The notes beneath the pieces were generated by a model. That model had not been told where the DNA came from. It was given only the letters and a program-made list of their open reading frames with translations, and searched no databases. 28,951 nucleotides of DNA, from the NCBI GenBank assembly GCA_028817255.1, contig JAPPQA010000108.1, positions 1 through 28,951 on the forward strand, in the 5' to 3' direction. Position numbers and translations under genes: made by a program. The DNA is from Gammaproteobacteria bacterium. GTDB lineage: Bacteria > Pseudomonadota > Gammaproteobacteria > Porifericomitales > Porifericomitaceae. Of this stretch, positions 7,697 through 15,934 are shown one piece after another. Numbering within the stretch: the stretch's first letter is position 1; every line of letters starts with the position of its first letter.

Positions 7697-10011
7697 TGAA
7701 AGAATGGGCTATGCGCCAGCAGATGCGCTTTCGGACCAGCGTTGTGCTGTTCGCGCTGGCGTTGTCGGCGGCGGCGTCGGCCGAGCCATTCGTTATCAAG
7801 GACATACAGGTGAAGGGTCTGCGGCGCATTACCGAAGGGACAGTGTTTAACTACCTGCCGTTTAAGGTTGGCGACCTGTTCTCCGAAGATGACACGGCGG
7901 TGGCGATCCGCGCCCTGTACGGCACCGGCTTCTTCGACGATGTGCGGCTGGAGCAGCAGGGCGACGTGCTGGTCGTGATCGTTCAGGAGCGGCCCGCCAT
8001 AGGGAGCATCTCCATCACCGGCAACGAGGACATCAAGACGGAAGACCTGCTTAACGGTCTGCGCGAACTCGATTTCGTAGAGGGCAGGGTGTTTGACAAG
8101 TCGCAACTGGATCGGATCGAGCAGGAGCTGGCGCGGCAATACCTTGCCTTGGGCAAGTATTCCATGAGCGTGGACTCGACGGTAACGCCGCTGGAGGACA
8201 ATCGGGTGGCGATCGCCCTGGAGATATTCGAGGGCGAGAAAGCGAAGATCCGCCGGATCAATATCGTCGGCAACGAGGATTTTTCCGAGAAGGAGTTGCT
8301 GAAGCAGTTCAAATCTTCCACTCCCGGCATGTTCTCTTTCCTGTTCGGCGGCGGCCAATACTCGCAACAAGTCATGGCTGCCGACCTGGAGACCCTGCGC
8401 TCCTTCTACCTGGACCGCGGCTACCTGCGTTTCAATATAGACTCCACCCAGGTCACCATCAGCCCGGACCGGCAGCAAATTTTCGTGACTATCAATATCG
8501 GCGAAGGCGAGCAGTACACGGTGTCGGACCTCCGCCTGTCCGGAGATATACTGGTCCCGGAACAGGAACTGTTCGAGTTGGTTGACATCAAGCGGGGAGA
8601 CCTGTTTTCGCGCAAGCAGACCAGCGCCAGCAACGAGCGGATCGCCAATCGTCTGGGAGACGAAGGCTTCGCCTTCGCCAATGTCAGCGTCGTGCCGGAC
8701 ATAGATGACGACGACAACACGGTGGCGGTCACCTTTGCCATAGACTCCGGCCGCCGCGTCTATGTGCGGCGTATTCTGTTCGCCGGCAATCACCGCACCC
8801 GCGACGAAGTGTTGCGCCGCGAGATGCGCCAGCAGGAAGGCGCCTGGAGCTCCACCAAAAAGATCGAGCGAGGCCGGGTGCGTCTGGAGCGGTTGGGCTT
8901 CTTCCAGGGGGTCAACGTCGAGACGCCGGAGGTGCCGGGCGTGGATGACCAAGTGGATGTGCGCTACACGGTGACGGAGCGTCCCGCCGGCAACCTGCTG
9001 GCGGGGATCGGGTTCTCGCAGAATCAGGGTCTGATCCTGCGCACCAGCATTACCCAGGACAACTTCCTGGGTTCCGGCAACCGGGTCAACTTTACCTTCA
9101 ACAATAGCGACGTGAGCAGGAGCTTCGCCCTGGGCTATCTCAACCCCTACTACACCATAGACGGCGTGAGCCGCGGCTTCGATTTTTCCTACCGGGACCT
9201 GGACTCCGAGGACGCCAACATCTCGGATTACGACGCTGAGATATTCGGCTTAAGCGTCAACTTCGGCCTCCCTGTCAGCGAGTACAATTTCTTCGATGTG
9301 GGGCTTGATTACGAACAAACCTCCATCCAGCCCGGCAGTAACGCCGGCGATCTGGTGAACGATTTCATCCGCGAAGAAGGCAGGGAATTCGATCTGCTGC
9401 GCCTCTCCGGGCGCTTTACCTACGATACCCGCAACCGGGCGATCCTCCCCGACCGGGGCACGCGGCACCGGTTTCGCTCGGAGCTGGGTCTGCCCGCCTT
9501 CGGCGGCAGTGCGGTAAATTTCTACAAGGTGGATTATCGTGCCGACTGGTTTATCCCCATCGGGGAGAAATACACCCTGCGACTCCAGAGCGATATGGGC
9601 TACGGGGGCGGTTACGGAGGCACCAGTCGGTTGCCTTTCTTCGAGCATTTCTACCTGGGCGGGCCGCGTTCGTTACGCGGCTTCGAGGAGAATACCGTGG
9701 GCCGCCTGGACGCGAATCGGAATGCCTTGGGCGGCAACCTGAAGCTGTTCGGCAGTACCGAGTTAATCCTGCCGCTGCCGTTTCTTGAGGATATCCAGCA
9801 GCTGCGCGTCACCTCGTTCTTCGATTTCGGCAACGTCTATGATCTTGAGGAGGAATCGCTGGATCTGGGGCAGTTGCGCTACTCGGTGGGCCTGAGCGGG
9901 ATCTGGATCTCTCCCGTGGGCATCCTGAGTCTGAGCCTGGCATCGCCGATCGGCAGTAAAAGCGGCGACCGAACGCAGGGGTTTCAGTTTACCTTTGGGA
10001 CTTCGTTTTAA
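7693..10011 (+). CDS. bamA: Outer membrane protein assembly factor BamA
   Basis: BamA is the Omp85 insertase that folds beta-barrel proteins into the outer membrane. The 772-residue precursor has a signal peptide ending near ASA/EPF, a series of POTRA domains (FVIKDIQVKGLRRI opens the first), and a C-terminal barrel containing the lid-loop motif SLRGFEENTVG and the terminal phenylalanine of FTFGTSF. The start at 7693 overlaps the rseP stop (ATGA). In-frame ATGs at 7711 and 7723 are also possible, and 7711 has GAAAG eight bases upstream, so the exact N-terminus is uncertain. It is followed by its periplasmic helper skp. Confidence 0.95.
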   Translation: MMKEWAMRQQMRFRTSVVLFALALSAAASAEPFVIKDIQVKGLRRITEGTVFNYLPFKVGDLFSEDDTAVAIRALYGTGFFDDVRLEQQGDVLVVIVQERPAIGSISITGNEDIKTEDLLNGLRELDFVEGRVFDKSQLDRIEQELARQYLALGKYSMSVDSTVTPLEDNRVAIALEIFEGEKAKIRRINIVGNEDFSEKELLKQFKSSTPGMFSFLFGGGQYSQQVMAADLETLRSFYLDRGYLRFNIDSTQVTISPDRQQIFVTINIGEGEQYTVSDLRLSGDILVPEQELFELVDIKRGDLFSRKQTSASNERIANRLGDEGFAFANVSVVPDIDDDDNTVAVTFAIDSGRRVYVRRILFAGNHRTRDEVLRREMRQQEGAWSSTKKIERGRVRLERLGFFQGVNVETPEVPGVDDQVDVRYTVTERPAGNLLAGIGFSQNQGLILRTSITQDNFLGSGNRVNFTFNNSDVSRSFALGYLNPYYTIDGVSRGFDFSYRDLDSEDANISDYDAEIFGLSVNFGLPVSEYNFFDVGLDYEQTSIQPGSNAGDLVNDFIREEGREFDLLRLSGRFTYDTRNRAILPDRGTRHRFRSELGLPAFGGSAVNFYKVDYRADWFIPIGEKYTLRLQSDMGYGGGYGGTSRLPFFEHFYLGGPRSLRGFEENTVGRLDANRNALGGNLKLFGSTELILPLPFLEDIQQLRVTSFFDFGNVYDLEEESLDLGQLRYSVGLSGIWISPVGILSLSLASPIGSKSGDRTQGFQFTFGTSF

Positions 10012-10026
10012 GGAGGATAAAAGAGT

Positions 10027-10596
10027 TTGAATCTGAAGGCATCGCATGTTTTTTCCCTGTTGTTGACGGGGTTTCTGGTCACGCCGGCGGCAGCGGAAGA
10101 TTACCGGATCGGGGTGGTCGATCTGATACGCATCCTGGAGGGTTCTCCCCAGGCGGCCGAGGCGCGCGAGCGGATCGAGAAAGAATTCGCGTCCAAGGAA
10201 CAGGAGGTGACGGCGTCGCAGCGGCGGTTGCGCGAGATGGAAGACAAGCTGGCCAAGGACAGCGCCGTGATGACGGAGGCCGACCGGCGCGAACTCGAGC
10301 GGCAGGTGATCTCCAAGCGCAGGGAGATCAACCGTCTCCAGGAGGAGTACCGGGAAGACCTGAGTTACCGCCGCAACGAGGAACTGTCCAAGATCCAAAA
10401 GACCATTCGGGAGGTCATCCAGGGCATTGCTCAGGACCAGGGCTACGACCTGATCCTGGGCGAGGGACTGATCTACGTGGATTCCAAGCTGGATATCACC
10501 GATGCCGTACTGAAGAAATTGGAACAGAACCGAGCCGAGGAAGAAAAGCGCCGCGGGCAAGAGGGCGCCGCGGAAGACGGCGAAGAGGCGGAGTAG
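10027..10596 (+). CDS. skp: Periplasmic chaperone Skp (OmpH family)
   Basis: Skp holds unfolded outer-membrane proteins in the periplasm and hands them to the BAM complex. The 189-residue product has a signal peptide ending at AAA/ED, then the family's opening IGVVDL, a long charged coiled-coil arm (about residues 50-125) and the C-terminal GYDLILGEGLIYVDSKLDIT segment. The start is the TTG at 10027, decided by a strong AGGAGG at 10011-10016 that overlaps the bamA stop. The tail is highly acidic. It is the bamA-skp-lpxD arrangement seen throughout gammaproteobacteria. Confidence 0.93.
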   Translation: MNLKASHVFSLLLTGFLVTPAAAEDYRIGVVDLIRILEGSPQAAEARERIEKEFASKEQEVTASQRRLREMEDKLAKDSAVMTEADRRELERQVISKRREINRLQEEYREDLSYRRNEELSKIQKTIREVIQGIAQDQGYDLILGEGLIYVDSKLDITDAVLKKLEQNRAEEEKRRGQEGAAEDGEEAE

Positions 10597-10600
10597 AGCA

Positions 10601-11650
10601 ATGGTCTGCACGACCTTGGGCGAACTGAGCCGCCGCATCGGCGCCAATTTGCGAGGCGACCCGGGGCGCGGGATTAAGGGTGTGGCCACTCTGGATGCGG
10701 CCGGGGAGGGTGAACTCTCTTTCCTTGCCAACCGGGCCTACAAGCGGCACCTGGCGAATACCCGGGCAGCGGCTGTGATCCTGGCGCCGCGGGATGCGCC
10801 CGACTGTCCGGTGGACGCCCTGGTTACCGCGGAACCTTACCTGGGCTACGCGCGCGCCGCTCAATTCTTGTTCCCCGTTCCTGCCGTGCGGAGCGGTATC
10901 GCCTCCAGCGCCGAGATCGCAGGCGATGCGCGGATCGATCTCACCGCTTATGTGGGGCCGCGCACCGTGGTCGGGGCAGGAGCCCGCATCGGTGCGCGCG
11001 CCTGCCTGGGGCCGGGCTGTATCGTCGGCCCCCGGGTCGAGGTCGGCGCCGACACCCGGCTGATGGCCAATGTCACGTTGCTGGAGGGGACCCGGATCGG
11101 CGGCGGCGGACTGTTCCACCCGGGCGCCGTGATCGCTGCCGAAGGCTTCGGCTTCGCCTGTGACAAAGGCACCTGGATCAAGATTCCGCAGTTGGGGGGC
11201 GTGACCATCGGAGACAACGTCGAGATCGGCGCCAACACCACGATTGCCCGCGGCACCCTGCGTGACACGGTCATCGGGGACGGCGTGAAGATCGACAACC
11301 AAGTGCAGATTGGGCACAATGTCCGCATCGGCGCCAACACCATCATCGCGGGTTGCGTCGGTATCGCCGGCAGTGCCCGGATCGGCAGGGATTGCCGGAT
11401 CGGAGGGGGCTGTGCGGTGAATAGCTACGCGGAGATTGCCGACGGAGTTTTTCTGGCGGGTCGGACGGCGGTGCATCGCTCGATCTCCAGGGCCGGCGCT
11501 TATGCCTCTGGCACCATGGTGACGGACCTGGCGACCTGGCGGCGCAACGCCGTGTGGATGCAGCATTTGCACCAGTCGTTGCGTGACATGCAGGAGCGTA
11601 TCGCTGCCCTGGAGGCTCGCGCAAGGCGGGGTGCGGGAGGCGCGCAATGA
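10601..11650 (+). CDS. lpxD: UDP-3-O-(3-hydroxyacyl)glucosamine N-acyltransferase
   Basis: LpxD adds the N-linked hydroxyacyl chain in the third step of lipid A synthesis, using acyl-ACP. The 349-residue product (E. coli 341) has the N-terminal uridine-binding domain (LSFLANRAYKRHL), a long left-handed beta-helix made of hexapeptide repeats from about residue 100, and the active-site segment IDNQVQIGHNV with its catalytic His. GGAG lies seven bases before the ATG, and only four bases separate it from skp. The C-terminal helix (MQHLHQSLRDMQERIAALE) is the trimer/ACP-binding tail. Confidence 0.95.
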   Translation: MVCTTLGELSRRIGANLRGDPGRGIKGVATLDAAGEGELSFLANRAYKRHLANTRAAAVILAPRDAPDCPVDALVTAEPYLGYARAAQFLFPVPAVRSGIASSAEIAGDARIDLTAYVGPRTVVGAGARIGARACLGPGCIVGPRVEVGADTRLMANVTLLEGTRIGGGGLFHPGAVIAAEGFGFACDKGTWIKIPQLGGVTIGDNVEIGANTTIARGTLRDTVIGDGVKIDNQVQIGHNVRIGANTIIAGCVGIAGSARIGRDCRIGGGCAVNSYAEIADGVFLAGRTAVHRSISRAGAYASGTMVTDLATWRRNAVWMQHLHQSLRDMQERIAALEARARRGAGGAQ

Positions 11651-11660
11651 ACACTACCCT

Positions 11661-11667
11661 GGAGGAG
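11661..11667 (+). promoter_or_regulatory. Strong ribosome binding site that sets the fabZ start
   Basis: GGAGGAG lies nine bases before the ATG at 11677. An earlier in-frame ATG at 11647 overlaps the lpxD stop but has no comparable site, so the strong site favours the internal start. Confidence 0.7.
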
Positions 11668-11676
11668 TGCCAGCAA

Positions 11677-12135
11677 ATGTCTCTCGGCGTCGAGGAGATC
11701 GAAAAACTGGTGCATCACCGTTATCCGTTCCTGTTCATTGACAAGGTGATCGGCTGCCAGCACGGCAAGTACCTGCAAGCGATCAAAAGCGTTACCGCGA
11801 CCGAACCCTTCTTCCAGGGCCACTTCCCCGGCCGGCCCATTATGCCCGGGGTGCTCATCGTCGAGGCGATGGCGCAGGCCGCCGGCGTGCTGATCTCGCT
11901 GTCCTTCCGCGACCAACTGGCGGTGGGCGATAGCCCCCCCCTCTACTACCTGGTAGGCATAGACAAGGTGCGCATCTCCCGGCCGGTGGTCCCCGGCGAC
12001 CGGCTGTTGTTGGAGGTGCGCGTCGAGCGCATCCGGAGCCGGCTGTGCATCTTTTCCACCTCGGCGAGCGTGGACGGGGAGACAGTCGCCACCGCTGAAC
12101 TGAGGAGTACCTTCTCCGAGAGAGGCGGCAGTTGA
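11677..12135 (+). CDS. fabZ: 3-hydroxyacyl-ACP dehydratase FabZ
   Basis: FabZ dehydrates beta-hydroxyacyl-ACP in fatty acid elongation and competes with LpxA/LpxD for the same hydroxyacyl-ACP pool. The 152-residue hot-dog-fold product (E. coli 151) has the PHRYPFL-like segment HHRYPFLFIDKV, FFQGHFPGRPIMPGVL with the catalytic His, and the EAMAQAAG helix with the catalytic Glu. The start is chosen from the GGAGGAG site; using 11647 would add ten residues not typical of the family. It overlaps lpxA by TTGA. Confidence 0.95.
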   Translation: MSLGVEEIEKLVHHRYPFLFIDKVIGCQHGKYLQAIKSVTATEPFFQGHFPGRPIMPGVLIVEAMAQAAGVLISLSFRDQLAVGDSPPLYYLVGIDKVRISRPVVPGDRLLLEVRVERIRSRLCIFSTSASVDGETVATAELRSTFSERGGS

Positions 12136-12908
12136 TCCACCCGTCGGCGATCGTTCACCCGGATGCCCGCATCGCCGAAAGCGCCTCCATAGGGCCGTAC
12201 GCGGTCATTGAGGAGGGCGTGGAGATCGGCGCCGGTACGCGCGTCGATCCCTTTACCGTGATTCGCGGTCCCACCCGGATAGGCCGCGACAATCGCGTTC
12301 ACCAGTTCTGTTCCCTGGGAGACGACCCGCAGGATAAAAAATACCGGCCGGGCGAACATTCGGAACTGCTGATCGGCACCGGCAACGTGATCCGCGAATA
12401 TTGCTCGATCAACCGCGGCACCGCCGCCGGCGGCGGCCGCACCATGATCGGAGACGGCAATTGGATCATGGCCAATGTCCATATTGCCCATGACTGCATC
12501 GTCGGCAACCAGGGCGTATTCGCCAATCATGCCACCTTGGCTGGCCATGCCGTCGTCGAGGACCACGTGACCCTGGGCGGGTTCACGGGGGTGCGGCAAT
12601 TCTGCCGCATCGGCGCCTACGGCTTCACCGCCGCCTTTTCTTTGGTTAACCGCGATATCCCCCCCTACTTGAGCGTATCCGGGAACAAGGCGCACCCCAT
12701 GGGACTCAATCAGGAGGGCCTGCACCGACACGGTTTCGAGGCAGAGCGGATTGCTACGCTGAAGAAGGCCTACCGGCTGTTGTACCGCGAGGGATTGCGC
12801 TTGTGCGAGGCCCTGGAGCGGCTGGACGAATTGGCCTCGTCGTCGGGTTCCGACGATGTGGCCAACCTGACGAAGTTCATCCGCGCCTGCGATCGCCCTA
12901 TCCGCTGA
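12132..12908 (+). CDS. lpxA: UDP-N-acetylglucosamine acyltransferase
   Basis: LpxA catalyses the first, reversible step of lipid A synthesis, O-acylation of UDP-GlcNAc. The 258-residue product (E. coli 262) is a hexapeptide-repeat beta-helix opening with IHPSAIVHPDARI, with the catalytic His in ANVHIAHDC, the GNKAHPMGLNQEGLHRHGF substrate block and a C-terminal helical domain. The start is a TTG that overlaps the fabZ stop (TTGA), so translation is likely coupled. In most relatives lpxB follows; here gltX follows after 14 bases. Confidence 0.95.
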   Translation: MIHPSAIVHPDARIAESASIGPYAVIEEGVEIGAGTRVDPFTVIRGPTRIGRDNRVHQFCSLGDDPQDKKYRPGEHSELLIGTGNVIREYCSINRGTAAGGGRTMIGDGNWIMANVHIAHDCIVGNQGVFANHATLAGHAVVEDHVTLGGFTGVRQFCRIGAYGFTAAFSLVNRDIPPYLSVSGNKAHPMGLNQEGLHRHGFEAERIATLKKAYRLLYREGLRLCEALERLDELASSSGSDDVANLTKFIRACDRPIR

Positions 12909-12922
12909 TCCCGGCTTCCGTT

Positions 12923-14383
12923 TTGCATTCGTCTTCCGTACGCACCCGGTTTGCCCCCAGTCCCACCGGCGCCCTGCACCTCGGCGGCGTGCGCACGGCG
13001 CTGTTTTCCTGGTTGCATGCCCGCAATCGGGGCGGCCGCTTCCTGTTGCGTATCGAAGACACGGACCGCGCCCGCAACAGCGAGGGCGCGGTGGCTTCGT
13101 TGCGCGACGGCCTGGCTTGGCTGGGTCTGGACGCCGACGAGGAACCGGTGCGGCAGAGCCGCCGTCTGCAACGCTACCGCGAGGCGGTCGCCGGGTTGCT
13201 GGAGGCGGGCCGCGCCTACCGCTGCTACTGTACGCGGCAAGAGTTGGAAGCCATGCGCGCCGCCGCCCGCGCCGAGGGCCGCAAGCCGCGTTACGACGGC
13301 CGTTGCCGCGACCGCCGGCTGCCGCCGCCCGGCGGCGCGCCGTCGCCGGCGATCCGTTTCCGCAGTCCGCGCGACGGCCGGCTCAAGATAGCGGATATGG
13401 TGCAGGGCAGCGTCGCCTTCGACAACGCCGAGTTGGACGACCTGGTTATCGCCCGCTCGGACGGCAGCCCCACCTACCACCTGACCGTGGTCGTGGACGA
13501 CCGCGACATGGGGATCACCGACGTGATCCGCGGCGACGACCACCTCAACAATACCCCCAGGCAACTGCACTTGATCGAGGCGCTGGGGGCGGCGGCGCCG
13601 CGCTACGCCCACGTACCGATGATCCTGGGGCCGGACGGCAACCGGCTGTCCAAGCGCCACGATGCCGGCGACGTGCTGCAATATCGGCGGCAGGGCTACC
13701 TGCCGGAGGCTTTGCTCAATTACCTGGCGCGGCTTGGTTGGTCCCGCGGCGACCGTGAACTGTTTCGTCTGGGCGAACTCGTGGAGCATTTCGACATAGG
13801 CGCGGTCAGCCGGGCGGCGGCGCGCTTCGACCCGGACAAGATGCGCTGGTGCAACCAGCAGCACATGCTGCGCCGTTGCCCCGGCGATCTGGCCGGGGGG
13901 CTGCGCGCCCAACTGCTGTCCCTGGGCGTTACCGCCGCCGGTATCGCCGCCGGCCCCGAGCTGCGGCACCTGGCCGAAGTGCAGCGCGAACGACATCCCA
14001 CGTTGCGGGAAATGGCGCGGGCCAGCCTGGCGTATTACCGCGCCCCGGAAGGCTACGAACCGCGCGCCGCCGTCCGCTTTCTGCAACCGGCGGCGTTGCC
14101 CCCGCTACAGGAACTCCGCCGCCGTCTGGGCGGCCTGGCATCGTGGCGCGCCGCGGCCATCGGCAAGGAGGTGGAGGAGGTGGCCGCCCGGCATTCGCTG
14201 CCGCTGGGCAAGGTCGCGCAACCGGTGCGGGTTGCCGTCTGCGGAACGCCGGTCTCGCCCCCGATTGACGTCACCCTGGAACTGCTGGGCCGCCGCCGCA
14301 CGCTGGCGCGCCTGTGGCGCGGTATCGCTTGTATTGAGCGGCAGGCGACGGCGGGAAAGGAAGAGGCGAAGGACCAGGTCTGA
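12923..14383 (+). CDS. gltX: Glutamate--tRNA ligase
   Basis: GltX charges tRNA-Glu in the cytoplasm. The 486-residue product is a class I synthetase with FAPSPTGALHLGG (HIGH-equivalent at 19-22), LRIEDTD, the DDHLNNTPRQ block and the KMSKS-equivalent RLSKR at 241-245, followed by the anticodon-binding domain. Cysteines 101, 103 and 128 match the zinc ligands of E. coli GltX, but the fourth ligand (His) is Asp130 here. The start is uncertain: TTG at 12923 gives the normal lead into VRTRFAPSP but has no clear ribosome site, and the frame stays open upstream into lpxA. It ends 51 bases before a convergent gene; no intrinsic terminator is visible there. Confidence 0.94.
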   Translation: MHSSSVRTRFAPSPTGALHLGGVRTALFSWLHARNRGGRFLLRIEDTDRARNSEGAVASLRDGLAWLGLDADEEPVRQSRRLQRYREAVAGLLEAGRAYRCYCTRQELEAMRAAARAEGRKPRYDGRCRDRRLPPPGGAPSPAIRFRSPRDGRLKIADMVQGSVAFDNAELDDLVIARSDGSPTYHLTVVVDDRDMGITDVIRGDDHLNNTPRQLHLIEALGAAAPRYAHVPMILGPDGNRLSKRHDAGDVLQYRRQGYLPEALLNYLARLGWSRGDRELFRLGELVEHFDIGAVSRAAARFDPDKMRWCNQQHMLRRCPGDLAGGLRAQLLSLGVTAAGIAAGPELRHLAEVQRERHPTLREMARASLAYYRAPEGYEPRAAVRFLQPAALPPLQELRRRLGGLASWRAAAIGKEVEEVAARHSLPLGKVAQPVRVAVCGTPVSPPIDVTLELLGRRRTLARLWRGIACIERQATAGKEEAKDQV

Positions 14384-14434
14384 ACGCGCTTGCCAAGTCT
14401 GACGCGCTTGTCTGTGCGGTCTGCGGCAGCGCGG

Positions 14435-15094
14435 CTACCAGGGCAGCGTCTCGCCATTGGCATGGCGGAATTCGCCGCTGTGTTCCAGGCTCATCGCGTC
14501 CATGCGGGCGATGAGGCCGGCGGCCGCCTCGTCGGGCGGAATGCCCTGGCCTCCGGTCAATTCGGTCGCCACCATGCCCGGGTGCAGCAACGCCACCGCG
14601 ATGCCGCGCCCGCGCAGGTCCCGCGCCAGGCTGACCCCGGCCATGTTCACGGCCGCCTTGGAGAGCCGGTAGCCGTAGTAGCCGCCGGAGGAATTGTCCG
14701 CTATGGAGCCCATGCGGCTGGTTATGATCGCCACCCGGGCGCCTCGCTTCAGTTGCGGCAACAGTGCCAGGGTCACCCGCAACGGCCCCAGGACGTTGAC
14801 CTCGAACTGCCGGCGCACCCGCTCGAAGTCCAGGTTATCCACGCCGTCCGCATACATGATCCCGGCATTGTTGACCAGCAGGTCCAGCGTTACGCCGTCC
14901 AGCGCCCGGGCCAGGAGCCGCGCTCCCTCGTCGTTGCTCACGTCCGCCCCCGTTACCGCCCGTATGCCCAGCGCATCCAATTCCGGCGAGGACTTGCGGC
15001 AGGCCGCGATCGCCTCGTCGCCGCGCCCGTGCAGCTGGCGGCACAGCTCCAGGCCGATGCCCCTGTTGCCGCCGGTTACCAGTACGGTGGCCAC
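14435..15094 (-). CDS. Short-chain dehydrogenase/reductase (SDR) family oxidoreductase
   Basis: This is an NAD(P)-dependent Rossmann-fold oxidoreductase of unknown substrate. The 219-residue product has the classical SDR pattern: cofactor loop TGGNRGIG (7-14), NNAG (75-78), a serine in the IITSRMGS strand, YRLSK (Tyr142-Lys146) and HPGMVATE. The C-terminus FRHANGETLPW resembles the C-factor/carbonyl reductase-like SDR subgroup. The GTG start at 15094 has AAGG about nine bases upstream. It lies six bases after the NYN gene and is probably transcribed with it. Substrate and pathway cannot be read from the sequence. Confidence 0.88.
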   Translation of the reverse strand: MATVLVTGGNRGIGLELCRQLHGRGDEAIAACRKSSPELDALGIRAVTGADVSNDEGARLLARALDGVTLDLLVNNAGIMYADGVDNLDFERVRRQFEVNVLGPLRVTLALLPQLKRGARVAIITSRMGSIADNSSGGYYGYRLSKAAVNMAGVSLARDLRGRGIAVALLHPGMVATELTGGQGIPPDEAAAGLIARMDAMSLEHSGEFRHANGETLPW

Positions 15095-15100
15095 CGCTTG

Positions 15101-15850
15101 CTACCTTTCCCGCTCCCGTATATATACCGACTTGGGGCCCTGCGGATGGGCGCCTTCCTTGACCCGTTCCTGAATATCGAATAACTCGATTGCCCTCACC
15201 AGCTCGCCCAGCTTCAGGTAGCCGTAGTTGCGCGGGTCGAATTCCGGCGCCCGTTTGACGATGATCTGTCCCACCTCCCCCAGGTATGCCCAGCCGTCGT
15301 CGTCGGAGACCGATTCCACCGCGCTGTGCAACAGGGTCACGAGTTTCTCGTCCTGTATCAACTGTTCGGAGGTCTTCGGCTTGGTAATGTTGCTCCAGTC
15401 GCCCTTGGGTATTTCCAGCACGTCGGTGAACAGGAACTTATCGCAGGCGGATACGAAGGCCTTCGGCGTGCCTCGTTTGCCGATTCCGTACACGACCATG
15501 CCGGACTCCCGGAGCCGCGACGCCAGCCGCGTGAAGTCGCTGTCGCTGGATACCAGGCAGAAACCGTCGAAGCGATTGGTGTAGAGCAGGTCCATCGCGT
15601 CTATGATCAGGGCGCTGTCGGTGGAGTTCTTGCCGGCGGTGTAGGAAAATTGCTGGAACGGATGCAGCGCGTATTTCAGCAGTGCCTTTTTCCATTCCCC
15701 CAGATACGGGGAAGTCCAGTTGCCGTAAACGCGCTTGGTGTTGGCGGTGCCGTATCTGGAGATCTCTTCCAGCAGCGGGCCCATGAGAGACGCCTGGGTA
15801 TTTTCCGCATCAATCAGGATAGCCAGTCTTTGCGCCTTTTCGTTCGCCAT
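15101..15850 (-). CDS. NYN domain protein with C-terminal OST-HTH/LOTUS-like domain
   Basis: The 249-residue protein starts with a NYN (PIN-like, LabA/DUF88) domain: ILIDAENTQ with Asp14, STDSALIIDAMDLLY with Asp78 and Asp84, and SSDSDFTRLA with Asp103/Asp105 form the usual acidic metal site. NYN domains are predicted RNases. From about residue 165 the sequence fits a LOTUS/OST-HTH winged-helix domain (LLHSAVESVSDDDGWAYLGEVG...YGYLKLGELV), a proposed RNA-binding module. The biological target in bacteria is poorly known. The ATG has only a close AAAGAAG upstream. It forms a two-gene unit with the SDR gene and borders the accessory island. Confidence 0.88.
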   Translation of the reverse strand: MANEKAQRLAILIDAENTQASLMGPLLEEISRYGTANTKRVYGNWTSPYLGEWKKALLKYALHPFQQFSYTAGKNSTDSALIIDAMDLLYTNRFDGFCLVSSDSDFTRLASRLRESGMVVYGIGKRGTPKAFVSACDKFLFTDVLEIPKGDWSNITKPKTSEQLIQDEKLVTLLHSAVESVSDDDGWAYLGEVGQIIVKRAPEFDPRNYGYLKLGELVRAIELFDIQERVKEGAHPQGPKSVYIRERER

Positions 15851-15934
15851 CTTCTTTAGCGCCAGCCCCGTTCCGCGGTTTCGGGCGCTATTTTGTCCTG
15901 TTTTTCGTGCCGGGGGGCCGCCGGCAGCCCCCTG

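Noticed and set aside
11647..11676. ATG at 11647 as the fabZ start, overlapping the lpxD stop
   Set aside because: It lacks a ribosome site and adds ten atypical residues, while ATG 11677 has GGAGGAG at ideal spacing and gives the normal length.
15913..15932. GGGGGC/GCCCCC dyad after the Res remnant as a terminator
   Set aside because: No T-run follows on either strand and the stem is short.
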